Assembly (NCBI GenBank): GCA_002118135.1
Contig: BDIU01000420.1
Location: forward strand, 1 to 63,431
Direction of reading: 5' to 3'
Length of the DNA: 63,431 nucleotides
Origin: Trebouxia sp. TZW2008
Taxonomy: Eukaryota > Chlorophyta > Trebouxiophyceae > Trebouxiales > Trebouxiaceae
Made by a program: the position numbers and the translations under genes. How positions within the stretch are numbered: position 1 is the stretch's first letter; each line of letters opens with the position of its first letter. The notes beneath the pieces were generated by a model, which saw nothing but the letters and a program-made list of their open reading frames with translations, had not been told where the DNA came from and ran no database searches. Positions 44,106 to 56,900 of the stretch are shown here, in pieces.

Positions 44106-47100
44106 ATGGCTGCACCTGTTCTTCACGAGTATCAGTGGCTGGTGGTGGTGGGTGCCCTGTGCGCTTTTGGCTTTGGTTGGGGCACAGGTCAGAGCCGCTG
44201 TCTTCTTGTTGCGCTAGCGGTGCCGTCGAGCAGAAGTTGACGTTGCACAGTACTCGCAAGCTTGACCTAACAATATCAAGGTATTTGATCAGTGCTTTCG
44301 GAACGTCTGTCGGAACGACCTGTGCGCCTGTTGCAGGCGCGAATGATGTTGCAAACGCTTTCGGAACGTCGGTCGGCAGTAAGACATTGACACTGCGGCA
44401 GGCCGTCATTGTAAGCGTCCTGCTCTCGTCACTCAGCTGCGCTTGCTGCTCGTTTACGGCGCGCGACCCCAGTTTCTGCTGCACTCGCTTCTGCTGCATT
44501 CGTATTGCAAGCCAGTCCCAGATGCTACACGCAGCAAGCCTTTTCTTGACGTGTTAGATTGCGACGTGAATTCGTGCTGTTGCCTGCAGATTGCTGCTGT
44601 GTTCGAGTTCGCTGGAGCCCTGCTGCTGGGTCGAGTGTCCACAAATGTCATTGCTGGCGGCATTGCTGACATCAATGCATTTCTTGGGAGCCCAGAAGCT
44701 TATGCATATGGCATGGTTTGCGCCTTGGGAGTCGGCACTTTGTGGCTGATCTTCACTTCCTGGCTGGGCCTCAACGTGTCCTCCACTCACTCTATTGGTG
44801 GGTTTGATCATGACAGTTCCAAACCAAATGCCCGTGCTGCACACACTTATCCAGCGTCTGGATCTTTGCTCTGACTGCTTCAAACTTGCAAGCACGTAGT
44901 GATCGTTACATCATGTGAAGGCTCTGAGAAGCTCTTTGACTGCATCATCTTTTGGTGCATTATGTCATCAAATGCATTTACATGCAGACAAATATACATC
45001 TTTGCTGAAGCTGACAATGTTCTGCTGCTGCAGTTGGGGGCATCATTGGCTTTGCCTTGATTTGGGCAGGAAAGAAGGGAGTGATCTGGTCTCAGCACGC
45101 AGCCTCAGGGTTCCCGCCCTACACTGGCTTTGTCTCCATTGTGCTGGCCTGGTTCATTGCTCCAATCCTGACTGGCCTGGCATCAGCCCTCTTCTTCTTT
45201 GTCATCAGGACCCTGATTCTGAGGCGCAAGCAGGCTCTGCAGCTTTCCTTCTGGCTGCTGCCTGTGGCGGTGCTGGCCACCTCCTGGGTCAACATCTACT
45301 TTGTTCTCACCAAGGTCATTGCCACTTTGCTCAAGCTGCCAACTTTGTGTTGTGAAGGAATGTGCATCTGTGCATCAAACAACCGCATCATTTTTGGACA
45401 TTTGAGTCAACATCTACTTTGTCCTCGCCAACGTCAATCCTGCCAGGCTGCCAACTTCATGTGGTGAGCAACTTTCAATTTGTGCAGCATTCTTTAGTTC
45501 AAGCTACTGGGCACTGCAAGTGATCCCATCATCCTTGGCCACCTCCTGGGTCAAAATCTAGTTTGTGCTTACAAAGTTCACCCCTGCCAAGCTCAAGATG
45601 CTGATGCGCTGGCATCAGATCTCAAAGCATGCAGCATGTTGAGTGTGTTCTGAGCTGTTTGTTACAGTAATTGACTGCAATGCAACCTGAACTGTCTTGA
45701 TGTGTGAGAATTGTGTGCATGGCTACCTGCATTTTCAGGGTGTTCCAGGCTGTACGTGAGAGCAATTGACTGCAGTGCGTCTTGACATGTCCTTGAGTGC
45801 CAACAGCATCTGCATGACTACCGACATATGAGGGCAATTGCCAAAATGACTGTCACATGGAGTTCATGTCACTGCTGACAGTTGGGCTGACCATGCACTC
45901 TACATGTATCTTACTTTGCATGGTGTTGCAGGGTGCGAAGAAGTCCCTGTCAAACTCCAATTGGAGTGATGCCAAGGCGTGTTGGATATCTGCAGTAGTG
46001 GCAGGAGGCCTGGCCTTCCTTGCAGCTGCCGTGGGCATCCCACTCCTCAAGAGATGGGTCAACCAATCCTTTGACAAGTAAGCATGCATAAGTTCATGCT
46101 ACTCAGTATGCTGCTATGGTTGTCAGTGCTGTTTCACTTCCAACCTGAAACATGGTGAGCTGATCTACAGATATGTCACCTTCATGGCGGATCATGTGCC
46201 AATGCGCATTTGCACTCCTCACAATCGCATAACATCAACTTGCAAATCACAAATGTGTTGATTGTCCGTACTGAAAGGCCAGGCGGGCTTTGTGTTACAG
46301 AGTTGGGGCTAAGAGGTCTGTGGATTGTGTGATGCAGGGATGGCAACCCCCTAAAACCACTTCCTGGTGTGACACACAATGCTGACATTGAGCGTGCCTC
46401 TGACCCTGACTCAGTTGAGATGGCCAAGATGGAGAGCACACTGCCAGACCCTGCCATTGCTGCCAGCCAAGCAGCCACAACTGCAACTATAGGTCAGATC
46501 TACCTCAACGTTGCATCAACACTACATGTGCATTTCACATTAGCAAGGTAGAACATGCTCAGACTCAGATGCAGATGAGCAATGAGTGTGCTCAAACAGT
46601 CGAGCTTACATTTTGGCCTGTGAAAGAGAACTCATGCATGTCACACCCGCTCCCCTGCACAAGGAGCACATACATAATATATGTTGGAAGTTGCGCACAG
46701 CTCAGTCTCATGAGGTGTACTGAACTGAAATGCCAGCTATAGGCTGCTTCCTTTGCTAATGCACTTGGACTGTTGTACAGGCAGCATCACCAAGGGTCGC
46801 AGTCTGCAATCCTGGGCAAAGCGCGCTTGGCAAGTGAGCAACAGAGGCATGACAGTGGACATCCACAAGGTGGTGGAGACTGACCAGACCATCCGTGACT
46901 TGCATGCTGATGCTGAGGTCTTCCCGCCTGCCGTGGAGTTTGCCTTCCGCTACCTACAGGTATGCGTACCCTCACACTCCATCTGTCCTGATTGCTGTGA
47001 AACTCTGATACTGTATTGCAAAGCTGCTGTTGTCCCACTTTGTTGATACATCACCTGTGCTAGCTTTCTCTTGAATATGGGCTGCTGCTTTCTCAGCTCG

Positions 47101-48989
47101 TATAGATCTCATGGATTTTGCCCAGTCTAAGCAAGCTCTTGTGCTAACTTGAGTAGACGTGCAGAGCTGTTGCGCTGTGCCCTGTCACTATGGAGCAGTA
47201 TTCTGTGTTGTGCCGCCCGCAGGTGTTCAGCGCAGTGTGTGTGATCTTTGCACATGGTGCTGGTGAGGTTGGGTACATGGCAGGCCCTCTAGCCACCATC
47301 TGGGACGTGTATACTCAGGGCAAGCTCAACAAGTCAGTCAAGCCTCAGATTTGGATCATCCTGATTGGTGCCCTGGGCCTGGTGATTGGTTTGGCAACCT
47401 ATGGCTACAATGTGACACGTGCCATGGGGGTGAAGCTGGCCAAGCTGACACCAACCAGAGGCTTCTCAGCAGAGCTGGCAACTGCATTTGTCATCATGAT
47501 TGCCTCCCAGTGAGTCCTGGCTTGCCTTTTTGGGGCTGCACATGTCAGTCCATGCAGTGGCACCCCAACACTTGCTCATGCAGTGTGCAGAGGACAAGTG
47601 CTTATCCTTTGCAGCTACCACAGCTTTGACCTTTTTGATCACTATGCCATAGAGTCTAGAAGCTGTCTGCTCTACATCAATAGACATGGCTTGTTCCGTG
47701 CAAGTGCTTGTGCACTATGGGCCTTGGCACCGCTGGCCGTGTCTTGACAAGCAATAAGCAACGGTTTTGAAAATCAAGATGCCTCCTCTCACACAATGCT
47801 TGCTGCATTGTTAGCTGATCTGCGATGCAACAGTGATACATAGACCTGCCATCATAGGTATGGCCTGCCAGTGTCCAGCAGCCAGTGCATCACTGGCGCC
47901 ATTGTCGGGGTCGGGCTGACTGAGGGCCGCAAGGGCAAGGGCGTCAACTGGCGCCTTTTTGCCATGCAGTTTGCCTCCTGGGTCATGACCCTCATAGTTG
48001 TGGGACTGGGAGTTGCTGCAGTCTTTGCACAGGTGAACAGATGCTTATGCTCACTGCTGCTGTACACGCTTCAGGTTCACATGCTTCAAGTTCACATGTC
48101 AGGGGCTTCCCTGTAGGTCTGCACAGGATGTCAGCTGGCAACAGCTGTTTTCAAATCACCTATGTATGGTTGATGACATCGTGATGTGCACAAAGGCTGT
48201 ATTGTAAATGTCAGCATGTACTCTGCTCAACTTCCCTGTTGTGCAGATGCCTAAAGTCTCAGTCCTTTGAGAGCTTGCAGCATTTCAAGGCATGCTGCTA
48301 CATTGGTACATCACACTGATCAATTGCTGCAATACAGGGCGTCTACACCCCATCCATCATTCAGAACAGCACCATTCAAGCTTACAAGTCTGGCGTCGGC
48401 AATGCAACCAGCACCATGTACACTGGCCTGAACACTACCCTGTACAGCTACAGACAGGCGGCCAATGCCAACACCCTTCCCCGGCTTACCCCTACCAACT
48501 GGACTGCCCTCAACACCACCATTGCTACTGCTGCTAGAGCCAATCGCAACCTGATTGACCCCAAGGTCTCGCAGACAGGTCAGCTCCCATCCTTTTGCTG
48601 TTCTCATACAGCTGTACATGTTTTGCCTGCTTGGACACAACGCCAAATGCTAAGCACTGAGTTGTCTATTGTGTTTCAGGGTTTGTTTGATATTGTGTCT
48701 TGAGCAAGTGTGTGAGGGACTTTTTACAGTGCCGTGCACTGTGACATCATGATACCGTTCCTTTACCACTTTTGCTGGGCTGACTACTGTCTGTGTTGTG
48801 ACAGTGCGGCCTGAGGCAGTCTTGTCAGCTCTGCTCTCAGCTCTGCGCCTGCAGCAGCAGCAGAGTGTGGCCACTTTGGGTCAGAATGCTGTTTTCCCAG
48901 GAGCTGTCCTGTGTAACAGCAACATCACAGCTTCACTGCAAGACCCAGCTACTGCAGTGCCCTGCCTGTCACCCAGCCTGGTCACTTGA
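44106..48989 (+). CDS. PiT-family phosphate transporter (PTB type, SLC20-like)
   Basis: Eleven exons: 44106-44187, 44337-44410, 44590-44797, 45034-45314, 45932-46077, 46338-46492, 46781-46959, 47223-47509, 47858-48032, 48338-48578, 48805-48989; phases close to 670 residues. The N-terminal half has membrane segments and the PiT signature GANDVANAFGTSVGSKTLTL, then GLNVSSTHSIVGGIIGFAL. A hydrophilic middle loop (exons 6-7, from DGNPLKPLPGVTHNADIERA to the FRYLQ end of exon 7) separates it from the second half: VFSAVCVIFAHGAGEVGYMA, WIILIGALGLVIGLATYGYN and YGLPVSSSQCITGAIVGVGL. The family carries phosphate with Na+ or H+ across the plasma membrane. The second signature has HGAGEVGYMAGPL instead of the usual HGANDVANAxGP, which may alter coupling. 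The C-terminus after exon 9 is a long extracytosolic Asn/Thr-rich extension with several NxT sites. Confidence 0.94.
44294..44377 (+). repeat. Copy of the PiT signature exon in intron 1
   Basis: GCTTTCGGAACGTC(T/G)GTCGG occurs at about 44294-44313 in intron 1 and again at about 44358-44377 in exon 2, where it encodes AFGTSVG. The copy lies just before the exon 2 acceptor. Confidence 0.75.
45270..45605 (+). repeat. Exon 4 end of PiT present in three copies
   Basis: The block with GTCAACATCTACTTTGT at 45288 (end of exon 4) recurs at 45406 and, more diverged, at 45550. The third copy also repeats the preceding GGCCACCTCCTGG and has a TAG in the original frame. Confidence 0.85.
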
Positions 48990-50933
48990 TGCTGGGGCCA
49001 TTGTGTTGGACAGTGCAAAGGAAGCAACATGATTGCTGTGCCTCATTCGGCCAGCACTACCATGACTGTTGCAACCCTCCAAGACACCTTGTACAGACAT
49101 GTATCTGGGCTCACATCAAGGGCGTGAGCCATCGATTTTGCTGCAGTTAGCAGCTTCAAGCAGCATGAAGACTGCATTTTTGCATGTTGTGGCTGAAGCA
49201 AGAGAAGTTGAAGGTGTAGATATTGTGGTACTGTCAGCCAGATGATGGACATGATCCTGAATGGCAATGACACCACCGGCGCATAGAACATCTGGAATTC
49301 ACAGAGATTGCATTGCAGGGCTGGTCTTGCATTATTTGAGATGTATGCTCAAGCAAGCTGCCGCATGATGGGCATGATCCTGAGTGGCAAATTAATGCTT
49401 GACTTGAGCATGTTGAAGTTATTGATAGGCACACTGTTTGCCTTGTAGATTTCTTGGGTGCTCGCATCTTGATACTGGCGTGATGTGGCTTTGACAGGCC
49501 CAATGAAGGTTTACACCTGAAGTGTTTGTCAATACAGCAAGATACTCCCTGTATGTAAGCTAGTGATCTGTGTGACACACTTTCATTCTGATTGTCAACT
49601 ACCGGTATCCGTGTACTGCTGCATGTACCAGACACTTTGCAGGCCGTTGATTGTGCTGCGCAGACAAAGCTCTTCGAGCATAGCATGTTGCGTTTGCATG
49701 CAAAATCGTAATGGCATGCCTGCCAGGCATTGTGCTATATTTGTATCATGTAGGCGAGGTGTGTGACAAGGCTGTGAAGCTGCAACTGGGATTCGCAACT
49801 CAATTTTTTGATTGCCCAGTATCACGGACATGGGTCAGCCATGGATGTCAAGTCACAACGTCTCTAAACATGGTTGGTCAAGGATGTTGCGTCAAGTGAG
49901 CTGCTAGGTTATTTGTTGTAATGAAATCACAGACCTTTGGCCCCTGTAGCATCTGCAGCTCAGGATACGCATAACGCATGTGTCTGTACGCAGAGCAAAT
50001 CCACCTTGCTCTATATACTCTTAACGTCATCAGCAGCTGAGCATGTATGTACTTTCCTGCTGATGAGCGTGGGAATCAAGATAGCCACATGGCATGACAT
50101 GCATCAAATGCTGACGAGCATGTGCTGTGATAAACAAGCAGCAAAGCACACACTGTAGTATGCTATTCTTCTGGTAATGCTAGCTATGCAAGCCTGGGTA
50201 AAGCGCCCACCAGCAACAAAGTTATACAGAACAAGTAGCAGCTGTGCGTGCAGTTTTTGAGGTGTAGAACTTGCCGTTTGTACAGTATAGTTGGTCAACT
50301 ATGCTGGACCTTCCTGATCGTATTTATTGAGGTTTCATGTGGTGAGTAGCAGGTGAAGTTGTTTGGACTGTGAGCGGAGTGCATCATGTTGCACGCTATG
50401 CAAAACCCCACAAACAAGGTGCCTGTGCCACTGCTGCCCTTGACAGTCTGACGCAACTGATGGCTCCATATGTGACAGCAGTATTTCAGTGCATGCCTTG
50501 GGCTTGTTCAAAATCTGCTGCAACATCTGTAGCAAAATGATGCTGTGAACTGCCTGAAGTATCTGAACCACAGCGGGCACCTTGTGATCTGACGCAAGCC
50601 TGTCTGTAGGGCACTGCAGCATAAACGACAAGCCTGCTGACTGCAAGCGCAGCTAGTCAGCGCAACGCTAAGACTCTGGCATCAACCTGACCTAATGCAC
50701 CCCCAGCGAAGCTGCAGAGCTTGCAGAGCGCAACGAGGCGAGCGTAGGCGTAACGCTTGCAGCTTCTCGTTTTGACTTTGGTCAAACCTCAAAGAATTTC
50801 ACAACGGGACAAACAGGGCACGACTTGCCAATAGAAATCTTCAACGAAGGCAGTGATAGCGTGTTGTGATTGAAACCTGGGCATGTCGGACTAGGCCGCT
50901 ACAAAGCCAGCCACTGCACAGACTGTAAGAGAG
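48990..50933. other. Long spacer between PiT and the large orphan gene
   Basis: About 1.9 kb without a supported gene. A diverged direct repeat is present (GATGGACATGATCCTGAATGGCA near 49243 and GATGGGCATGATCCTGAGTGGCA near 49367). The minus-strand frame 49234-49686 and others lack family features or codon bias. The region 50700-50900 has a higher GC content and should include the promoter of the next gene. Confidence 0.45.
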
Positions 50934-53900
50934 ATGCCTACCTTACTGGACACTAGGCTGTCCTCTACGACGATGCTTCTTATGCTGGCGCTACTCGCCT
51001 GCTGTGTGGTTGTTGCTCGGGTGATTGCAAATTTCAGCGGTAAGAACAGCGTCTTCAAGCAACACAGGCACCTAGCTACATCTTCGCATCAGTTTGCTTG
51101 ACAAAGTTAGTGTGTTCGATACTGATTCGCTCTGCAATGCGCGACTGCAGGTTTGTCATATCGGACAATACTTGCATACTTCTGGCAAGGAGCGCAGGCA
51201 GCAAAGAGCTTGCCATCTGCAGTTGGACACATTCCAACACTGGTTGCAGTCACAGCAGATAGACTACAGTTCGGCAAGCTGGCAAGTGCTAAATTCCCTG
51301 GTTGCAGCATTTGTAGTTGCTTGCAGGGGATGCAGTCCGATCAAGCTTTTGCATTACCCAGCGTCTTAGGCTTGCTTGCTTCTTTGACACAATTTTGTGA
51401 GCACTACTTTTTCCTTGCCTGCAGCTACTGGCCCTTGTGAGTCTTGCTGTCCCAGCTTTATGGGCAGCTTGCAGAAGCTGCAAGTATGTCAGTCTTTGTC
51501 CTACGTCAAGCCATTCAGGGGTTGCCTTCTGCCTGGACTATGGCCAGGGTCCTAAGAGGTTGCCACCTTTGTTGAAGAGTATAGCAAGGGCTGTCCAGGG
51601 AGGAGATGGCGCTGTACATCACTTGCCTCCTTCAGGTCTTACTGTGCAGTCTGTTGCATGTATAGCTATTGTCACTGCATCAGTGCTGCATTGTCCCTGT
51701 CAAAAGATCTTGTAGAGTCAATGCAAGAGCTCCTTCCTCTGCAGAGCTGAAGGTAATACTTGACCAGGCATTTGCTGTGTGATGGCATGATAATCACAAG
51801 AGACAGAAGTGTCTGTCTGCTGATGACATGTGACACAGACCTCCTGACCCATACCTGGCATACAGCCCCCAGATGCAGTGCAGCACTTGCAATGATGGCC
51901 TGCTGGGCTCCAAAAGGGATTTGTGCCCAAGGGCAAGTCTTGTCTTGCTTTGACAGCGTAAATGCAGCTTTTCAAAATTCATGACAGTTGTTGGCAGACT
52001 CAGGAGTATCATGTCAAGCTTCACAATGCAACACCCTTGGCATACTTGACAAAAGTTTAGAGTCAGCCACAGCATTGTGTGCTGTTGCTGTGCCCCAACT
52101 TGCTGAGACAGGCAGCAATTCTCCTTCGGTGCTCAACTTGGTCTGCTCTGTTTTGATGCTCTTCAAGCAGTCAGTGGAGATGCAAGACTCGTGTTGAGCT
52201 CAGCATGAAGTCACTGCTGCGAGTATGAACAGCTGACCATGTGTGACCTTGATCATCACTTGGCCGTTGGCAGTCTGCAGATACAAGATAAGAATTCAAA
52301 GCGTCACTGCAGACAACCAGCATGTGATTGACCACATTTAGATAGTGCTCTTCTTGACGGTTTAGTTGATCAGCCTCAATGTGCCTGCAGGTAGTTCCCA
52401 TTCTGCTCACAGTACACCTGGGCCTTTACATCACGACTGGATGCTTAGCCCTGGCCAGTGCTGTGTCCAGCATGTGTGCCATTGTGAGTCGGTACAGCTG
52501 GAGGGCCATTCTACCTGCCCCTGGCTCCCTGCTTGCTGCCTGTCGCATGACATGCCAGACTGCCGCCCATCAGCTGAGCAGCCTCTGCCGCCATGAGGCC
52601 AAAGAAGAGCCTGTCAAGCTGTCACAGCCTCAGCAGCAGCAGGTTCATATAGTGGCCGCTTCTGAGACTGTAGACATTGGCTTGCAGCAAATCACAGCTG
52701 AGCGTGACTGGCTGGCAGGGGAATGTCAGGTGAACTCCATGATGCTATCTTGGTCCAGCGTCACTGATGGTGGTGTTCTGTGTAATCAGTTTTTGGAACT
52801 GAGCTATTTCATCCTTGCAAGTGAGTCATGCTGAAATGCAATCTGTCATGCTATCATCCCTGTGCAGCGCTGTACAATATGCAAGATTTATGAGCTGGTC
52901 TTGTTCAGTCTGAACTATGTCAGAGCGTAGCTGTAATGCATTGTGAATGTCAGACAGGTCAGGTACTCAGGCTAAGCTGTCAAGCTCAGATTGCATAAAT
53001 CTCCTGACATTTGCTTCGTAAATTGCAGGTCTGAGCTACGCTATGAATGCTCTCATTGTTTGTTGGCTGTTGACAAGCACAGCTGTTGATTTTGTGATGT
53101 GTATAGAAGCCATTACATGTTCTTACAAAGTCAGCTGGAAATAGCTGCCGTTGTACAGGAGCAACTGCTTGTGAGCAGGGGAATTTTGACAAAATTGCCT
53201 AGCCCTACACTCCTTTCACCGACCAACAACAACAAATAAAGAAGAGCAAGAGAGAGAATTCTCAAACCAAATGCTTACCTAGGCTGACATCCATTGAACC
53301 TGATTTTGCATGATTTGAACCCATGTTACAGGTGGTGCGTGACTTGCCAATACGCATTTGAAAGACAGACAAGGTGATAAACGGCACAATCCAATCAACG
53401 CGCCACTGTTCCTGCGCACGACACATTGTCAGCCATCATGCTAACTCACTGAAGTTCCTGACTGTCAGACTCTAATGTTGCCTTTGATGTGTTATGTTGC
53501 ACACAGTCAACAGATGTGATAATGCAGGACTGATGCTGAGCTGTCAGGAGGTAAATGCACACCTCTGCATTGGTGCTGTCATGCTCTTGATTGCTCTTGA
53601 TTGCAACAAAAGGGCCTTTTGCTTCTGCTTTTCATTTTCCTGACATATCAATCATTGCCTGCAGGCAAAGGATACCATATTAGGGAGAGTCAGAGCCCAA
53701 GCACGAGCAAGTGAGTTGGGGCAGCTGGACAGCCTGCGCCTGGTTGAGGAACAGAACCAGAAGTGTAATGAGCTAAGGCGGCGTCTAGCAGCAATGCGTG
53801 ACACAGCTACACTCAGGCAGCAGTCACGTACTGCTAGAGCTATTGGCCGCCACTGCTTTGACAATGCCAAGAGTCTCAGAGCAAGCTTAGTGCAGGCCAC

Positions 53901-56900
53901 TCAGACTATTGCTCAGTTGAGACAGCAGCTTGCTTCAGCAGACAAGTCGCGTGAAGCACAGGCTGTGCGGCTCCACCAGCTGACTGAGGTACAGACTTAG
54001 ACTACAGTCATGTCCAAGTGGCCTCACAGGTTGCGCTGCTTGCATCTACATGCAGCAGGGGACCATATTGAGCAGTGTGGGCTTATTATGAAGCAAAGCA
54101 GGAGTCTGTGCAATTGTTGCATTAACAGAAGTGACTTGTTTTCGTGCACAACTACCGTGGCCTGGGGTCTGCAGCGTGAAGAGTTGCTTGTTTGACTGTA
54201 GACACTGTCCACACTCTTCCCAAAGACCCAAACAGAGTCAACGTTTTAGCAGTGCAGCCATGTGACTATTGCTATAGGCGTTATAGTCGCTTTGTCTGCT
54301 CCATATAGTTGTGATGGTGATGCAGAACTCATCAACTTCTGCAGGCTTTGATCAGCTACTGCTTTTGCCAAATCAGCTGCTGTTGCAAAAGGTGACGGCG
54401 ACTTGATGCAGTTCTATCTTGCAACAACTCAAAGTTTGGCTGCAGGATACTGGGAGACTTGTTTTCAGTCAAGCTATGACTGAAGTGGTCTTGAGGATTG
54501 TGCAGCATAACATTGGCTGTCCATCCTGTCGCCTGTCTTGCAACCCCTTTTCTGGGCATGGCAAAATTAATTGATAGTAAATTGCAGGGCATGAGCTACC
54601 CCTAGCAGAGACACACAGAGTCAGGATCTGCTGTTGTGTAAATGCATGCAGTCTTGCAGCAACTCACACTTGTGATATGCAGGCCTTTATTGTTGTCACT
54701 GCCAGAAGTGCTTGGAAGCCTTACTGCAGAAGTGTCCACAAAATAGCGTAAGCAGTGGCAACTGACACATGTGAAAGCTTTTCTCATTGATTGTTTTGTG
54801 ACCCTTGCAGGCTGCCAAGCTGCCCTCAGACCTGCGGGAGGCCAGTACTTGGATGAACACATTACAGGAGCAGCTTGAACGGGTCAGCAGACGCAGCGGC
54901 ACCCTGGTGCAAGCTGAACAGGAAATTGCACAGCAAGCTGCACAAGAAGCTGCTCAGAGTCTTGCAAAGGTGACAGCCCAGCGCGACACGCTAGCAGACC
55001 AGCTTAGCAAGGCCGTTGGTGAGCAGCTCAACAGTGCAGTACAGCTGCAGGCCTTGCTTGCTGAGCAGAGTTGGCTGCTAGATGAGTTGGCAATGTCTGA
55101 AGTACAGACAAAGGCTGCAAAAGCAAGCTTGCAGTCAGCCAGCACAAGATGCAGCAGCCTGCAGCAGCAGGTCCCCAGCAATGCATATGCAAGGGTGTGT
55201 GAGGAGGTCACACACAGGTCTGCCACCACCAAGTGGCACAGGCAGATTGCTTGCCTTCAGGCTGACAGTAAGGACCTGTCTTCCAGACTAGGAGACATAC
55301 AATCAGAAAAGGCCTTTCTGGAAAGGCAGGGGCAAGAGGAGGTTGCCGAGCATGGTAGAACAACAGTAAAGCTGCAGCAGGCAGAAGCTAAGCAAGCTGA
55401 GGTCATGTCACAGCTGACTGACATGGCAGCCAGCAAGGCAGCTGCAGACAAGAAGGTGCTGCTGCTTGAGGCCATGTTCCGAGAGCTTTCTGAGCGGGTT
55501 GCCCATGGTCAGGCAGTATCAGCAGAGACAAAAAAGCCTGTGGCCCCTGTCCAGACCTTCAGCCAGGGCACAAGCCCTATGGTTAGCGGCGCTTGCTTCA
55601 TACCACCAGTGGGCACAGCTGGCCAGGAAGGCAGCCTCAAGGTCAAGGTATGATCTTTTGTATGACAGCATGCAGCTGCCAATAAATCTAGCTTGCATTC
55701 AGCAGAGATTGTCTAGCTGTGGCTCCAACATTGCCACTGTTGTGTTAGGTATCAAATCTGCTGACAGTCTCTTTTGCTTGCACATTGTGATAGGCAAAAG
55801 CACCCAAGCTTTGTATACAGGGTTAGATCTTTAACTTGGCATCAGTTTTGCAGAACAGATCTTGATCTCCTGTTACTCTGCTGCTTGATCCCTGCAAACT
55901 TTTCTGCTGCAGGCTATTTTGTCTTCGAGCAAGCTATGGCGCTGTGTCTGTCCTGCATTGCGCAAGCTGCATCTTGTTTGTTGCTGTGTATATGTGCTGT
56001 CTATTCCTGACAAATTGGGCACCCTGTCCATTTGTGGCAGCCCAAGACCTGCATGACGATATGGATGCGACGTTGCTGTGATGCACCACAACGCAGACAA
56101 TTCAAGCAGGTGTGCACCTAGTGAAGCATTGCTGTTAGGGAGTTCTGCAGATGGGTGTACAGGCTTGCCGGCAGGCAGAAACTTGCTGCATATGCTGACC
56201 GACATGTTGACAGATAGGCTGATGCAGCAACAGCAAAGTCACCTGAATTGTGTGCATGCAGGAGGTGCATCAAGCTGTGTGAGAGGATCCTGCAGGGAGC
56301 CAGGATGTCCACAATCTTGTTCAATTCATTTCAAATGACACCAAAAGTACTGTTTGTGCTGTGCAGAATGACCATGGCATCAAGCTCTCCAAGGGATTGG
56401 AAGAACGCGCAGCCAAAGTCTTGGGCTCATCAGCGTTTCCTCAGCACGCCCTTGGTGCTTTTATGGGACCCAGCTGTGACAGGAGGTCTGGCAGCCTGAT
56501 GGGGGCAGGTAGCCTCCACCTGTCCACCCACTCAGCCGCTATCCTAAAGAGCCTTGCACAGGCATACAGTCCCGTTGCCCAGACCACCACACCAGGGTCA
56601 GAGTTCAGCCTGCCTACCCCTGTGCCGCCCATCAGCCCCAAGACCAGCAGTGGCAGCGGCCTCAATGCTGTTGCAGAGACACGGCGACCTGCTGTGCCTG
56701 ACAGCATGCCAAGGTCCAGGCCAAATCTGCATGCTCGGTGGGCAGCCCCGAGTCCTTCTCGGCTGAGGATCTCATCAGGTCCGCAGTTCAGCTCTGATGT
56801 GCTGGTCAATGCCTTGAACCCTGCGCCTGTAGCCTCCCCTACTAGTACACAAGCCACATCCACAAGACCGACCCCCAAACCCCCTGTCGCGTCTGACAAG

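Noticed and set aside
49234..49686. 150-codon minus-strand frame in the spacer after PiT
   Set aside because: Cys/Ser-rich without any domain or codon preference; it overlaps a diverged direct repeat of the PiT 3' flank.
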